Below are positions 63,429 through 64,000 of a stretch of DNA of 64,000 nucleotides, piece by piece. Source of the stretch: CACIAM-69d sp001698445. Lineage in GTDB: Bacteria; Cyanobacteriota; Cyanobacteriia; CACIAM-69d. Position numbers and translations under genes: made by a program. The DNA is taken from assembly GCF_043235035.1 (NCBI RefSeq), contig NZ_JAZAQF010000069.1, positions 174,562 to 238,561 of the forward strand, given 5' to 3'. Numbering within the stretch: position 1 is the first letter of the stretch; each line of letters opens with the position of its first letter. The notes under the pieces were generated by a model. That model searched no databases. It was not told the origin of the DNA and worked only from the letters and a program-made list of their open reading frames with translations.

Positions 63429-63662
63429 GTGAACTCAATGAATAATTTACTGTCTCGTATTACCCAAACCCCTGGTCAATGCGGTGGCCGTCCTTGCATC
63501 CGAGGCATGAGAATTCGGGTGAGCGATATCTTAGAAATGTTGGCGGAAAATGTTAATCTCTCTGAGATTTTAGAAGATTTTCCAGATTTAGAAATGGCCG
63601 ATACTCAAGCTTGCCTATTGTTTGCGGCGCGGCGTACTGATTTTTCTCGGTTGACTGCATGA
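63429..63662 (+). CDS. DUF433 antitoxin
   Basis: 77 residues. The DUF433 signature (RITQTPGQCGGRPCIRGMRIRVSDILEMLAE, then DFPDLEMADTQACLLFAARR) is a helix-turn-helix fold. GTG 63429 or ATG 63438 may start translation. The stop overlaps the ATG of the next gene (ATGA), the usual arrangement for DUF433/DUF5615 toxin-antitoxin pairs, so it probably neutralises the PIN-like protein. Confidence 0.88.
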   Translation: MNSMNNLLSRITQTPGQCGGRPCIRGMRIRVSDILEMLAENVNLSEILEDFPDLEMADTQACLLFAARRTDFSRLTA

Positions 63663-63875
63663 AGATCTGGGTTGATGCTCAATTGCCCCCAACCTTGGCA
63701 AGCTGGCTGTCGAGCAATTTTGCAGTGGAAGCTTCGGCCTTGCGAGATCTTGGATTACGCGATGCGAAAGACTTGGAAATTTTTGAGGCGGCACGACTTG
63801 CCAATGCGATCATCATGACAAAAGACAGTGATTTTGTTGATCTTGTCTGTCGATTGGGGATACCTCCTCAAATTA
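63659..63875 (+). pseudogene. DUF5615 PIN-like toxin gene, interrupted by an insertion sequence
   Basis: ATG 63659 overlaps the antitoxin stop. Residues 1-72 fit DUF5615 (KIWVDAQLPPTLASWL, ALRDLGLRDAKDLEIFEAARL, IMTKDSDFVDLV, RLGIPPQI) with the active-site Asp residues. In the family, the chain goes on with a WLTCGN-like segment; here it changes at the TA at 63874-63875 into sequence resembling an IS630-type left end. The frame stays open through the insertion and runs in frame into the transposase start at 63944, so a fused polypeptide could be made. The toxin lacks its last 40 or so residues and is probably inactive. Confidence 0.82.
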
Positions 63876-64000
63876 CAGCCTTTGCCTATAACGAATGGCA
63901 CGATATAATTATCAGTGTAGTGAAGTTATCGTCAGGAAAACTCATGAGTCTTTATTCGCTGGACTTGCGCCGAAAAATCGTAGAAGCTTACGAGAAGGGA
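63876..64000 (+). mobile_element. Left end of an IS630-type insertion sequence, cut by the window
   Basis: The element begins CAGCCTTTGCCTATAACG immediately after a TA, the usual IS630 target, and its first 29 bases match repeats at 13260 and 2167. The transposase start is 68 bp in. The right end is outside the window, so the duplication cannot be checked. Confidence 0.72.
63944..64000 (+). CDS. IS630-family transposase, 5' end only
   Basis: The first 19 codons (MSLYSLDLRRKIVEAYEKG) match the typical IS630-family start MxxYSLDLRxKIVxAYExG, which opens the N-terminal helix-turn-helix. AGGA lies about seven bases before the ATG. It is in frame with the DUF5615 fragment upstream. The DDE catalytic domain lies beyond the window edge. 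Confidence 0.75.
   Translation, partial: MSLYSLDLRRKIVEAYEKG

Noticed and set aside
1..64000. tRNA or rRNA genes
   Set aside because: No cloverleaf with a TTCGA-type loop and no rRNA-like stretch was recognised while reading; a covariance search was not possible here.

Overview
The window is chromosomal DNA of a cyanobacterium. The evidence is dense HIP1-type GCGATCGC sites in most genes, a phylloquinone (men) cluster, two SLH-domain OprB-type porins, and cyanobacterium-typical families (DUF1822, DUF928, DUF1816, CHAT proteases, a cyanobacteriochrome kinase). The species cannot be fixed from the sequence alone. No rRNA, tRNA or CRISPR array was recognised.

Layout. 1-2121 is the 3' part of a sensor histidine kinase. 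2122-3011 is a repeat-rich gap with a dead hepT toxin remnant. 3012-13208 holds housekeeping genes: gyrB, bioF, a REC-PAS-PAS adenylate cyclase, dapB, a membrane protein and a TPR protein. 13780-15453 is an SLH porin. 16402-22816 is a visibly AT-richer, HIP1-poor segment carrying a Calx-beta/VWA/lipase/RTX exoprotein, a second SLH porin and a CsgG-family protein. It lies between a complete yvcK (22817-24280) and a duplicated 3' fragment of yvcK (16100-16401), so it looks like an inserted island. 24968-28975 has an MlaF-type ABC ATPase, a 2TM protein, an alpha/beta hydrolase and aroC.

29031-38994 runs from an SLH lipoprotein into a cluster of sigma-like factor, DUF1822, haemagglutinin-type exoprotein, secreted TPR-CHAT protease and a convergent DUF928 gene. 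A second system at 45717-48371 fuses the haemagglutinin-type and CHAT domains in one chain. 39276-44420 is the men cluster: menE, menC and menA on the minus strand and menF divergent. 45045-50222 has DUF1816, a thioredoxin-fold protein and DUF2927. 50452-55495 is an operon of two AAA-like ATPases; the second continues into WD40 repeats but is cut by a single in-frame TAA. 56285-60501 has two histidine kinases; the first joins an ethylene-receptor-type membrane domain to a DXCF cyanobacteriochrome GAF domain. dnaG follows. The right edge has a DUF433/DUF5615 toxin-antitoxin pair whose toxin gene is interrupted by the left end of an IS630-type insertion sequence.

The gaps are rich in small mobile repeats. 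There are four copies of a MITE family with GGGCCTGTCGTCA ends in two internal subtypes, a 20-bp palindrome found 21-200 bp downstream of stop codons, IS630-end-derived pieces, and three other short inverted-repeat elements. One MITE sits inside a copy of the palindrome with a clean TA target duplication.
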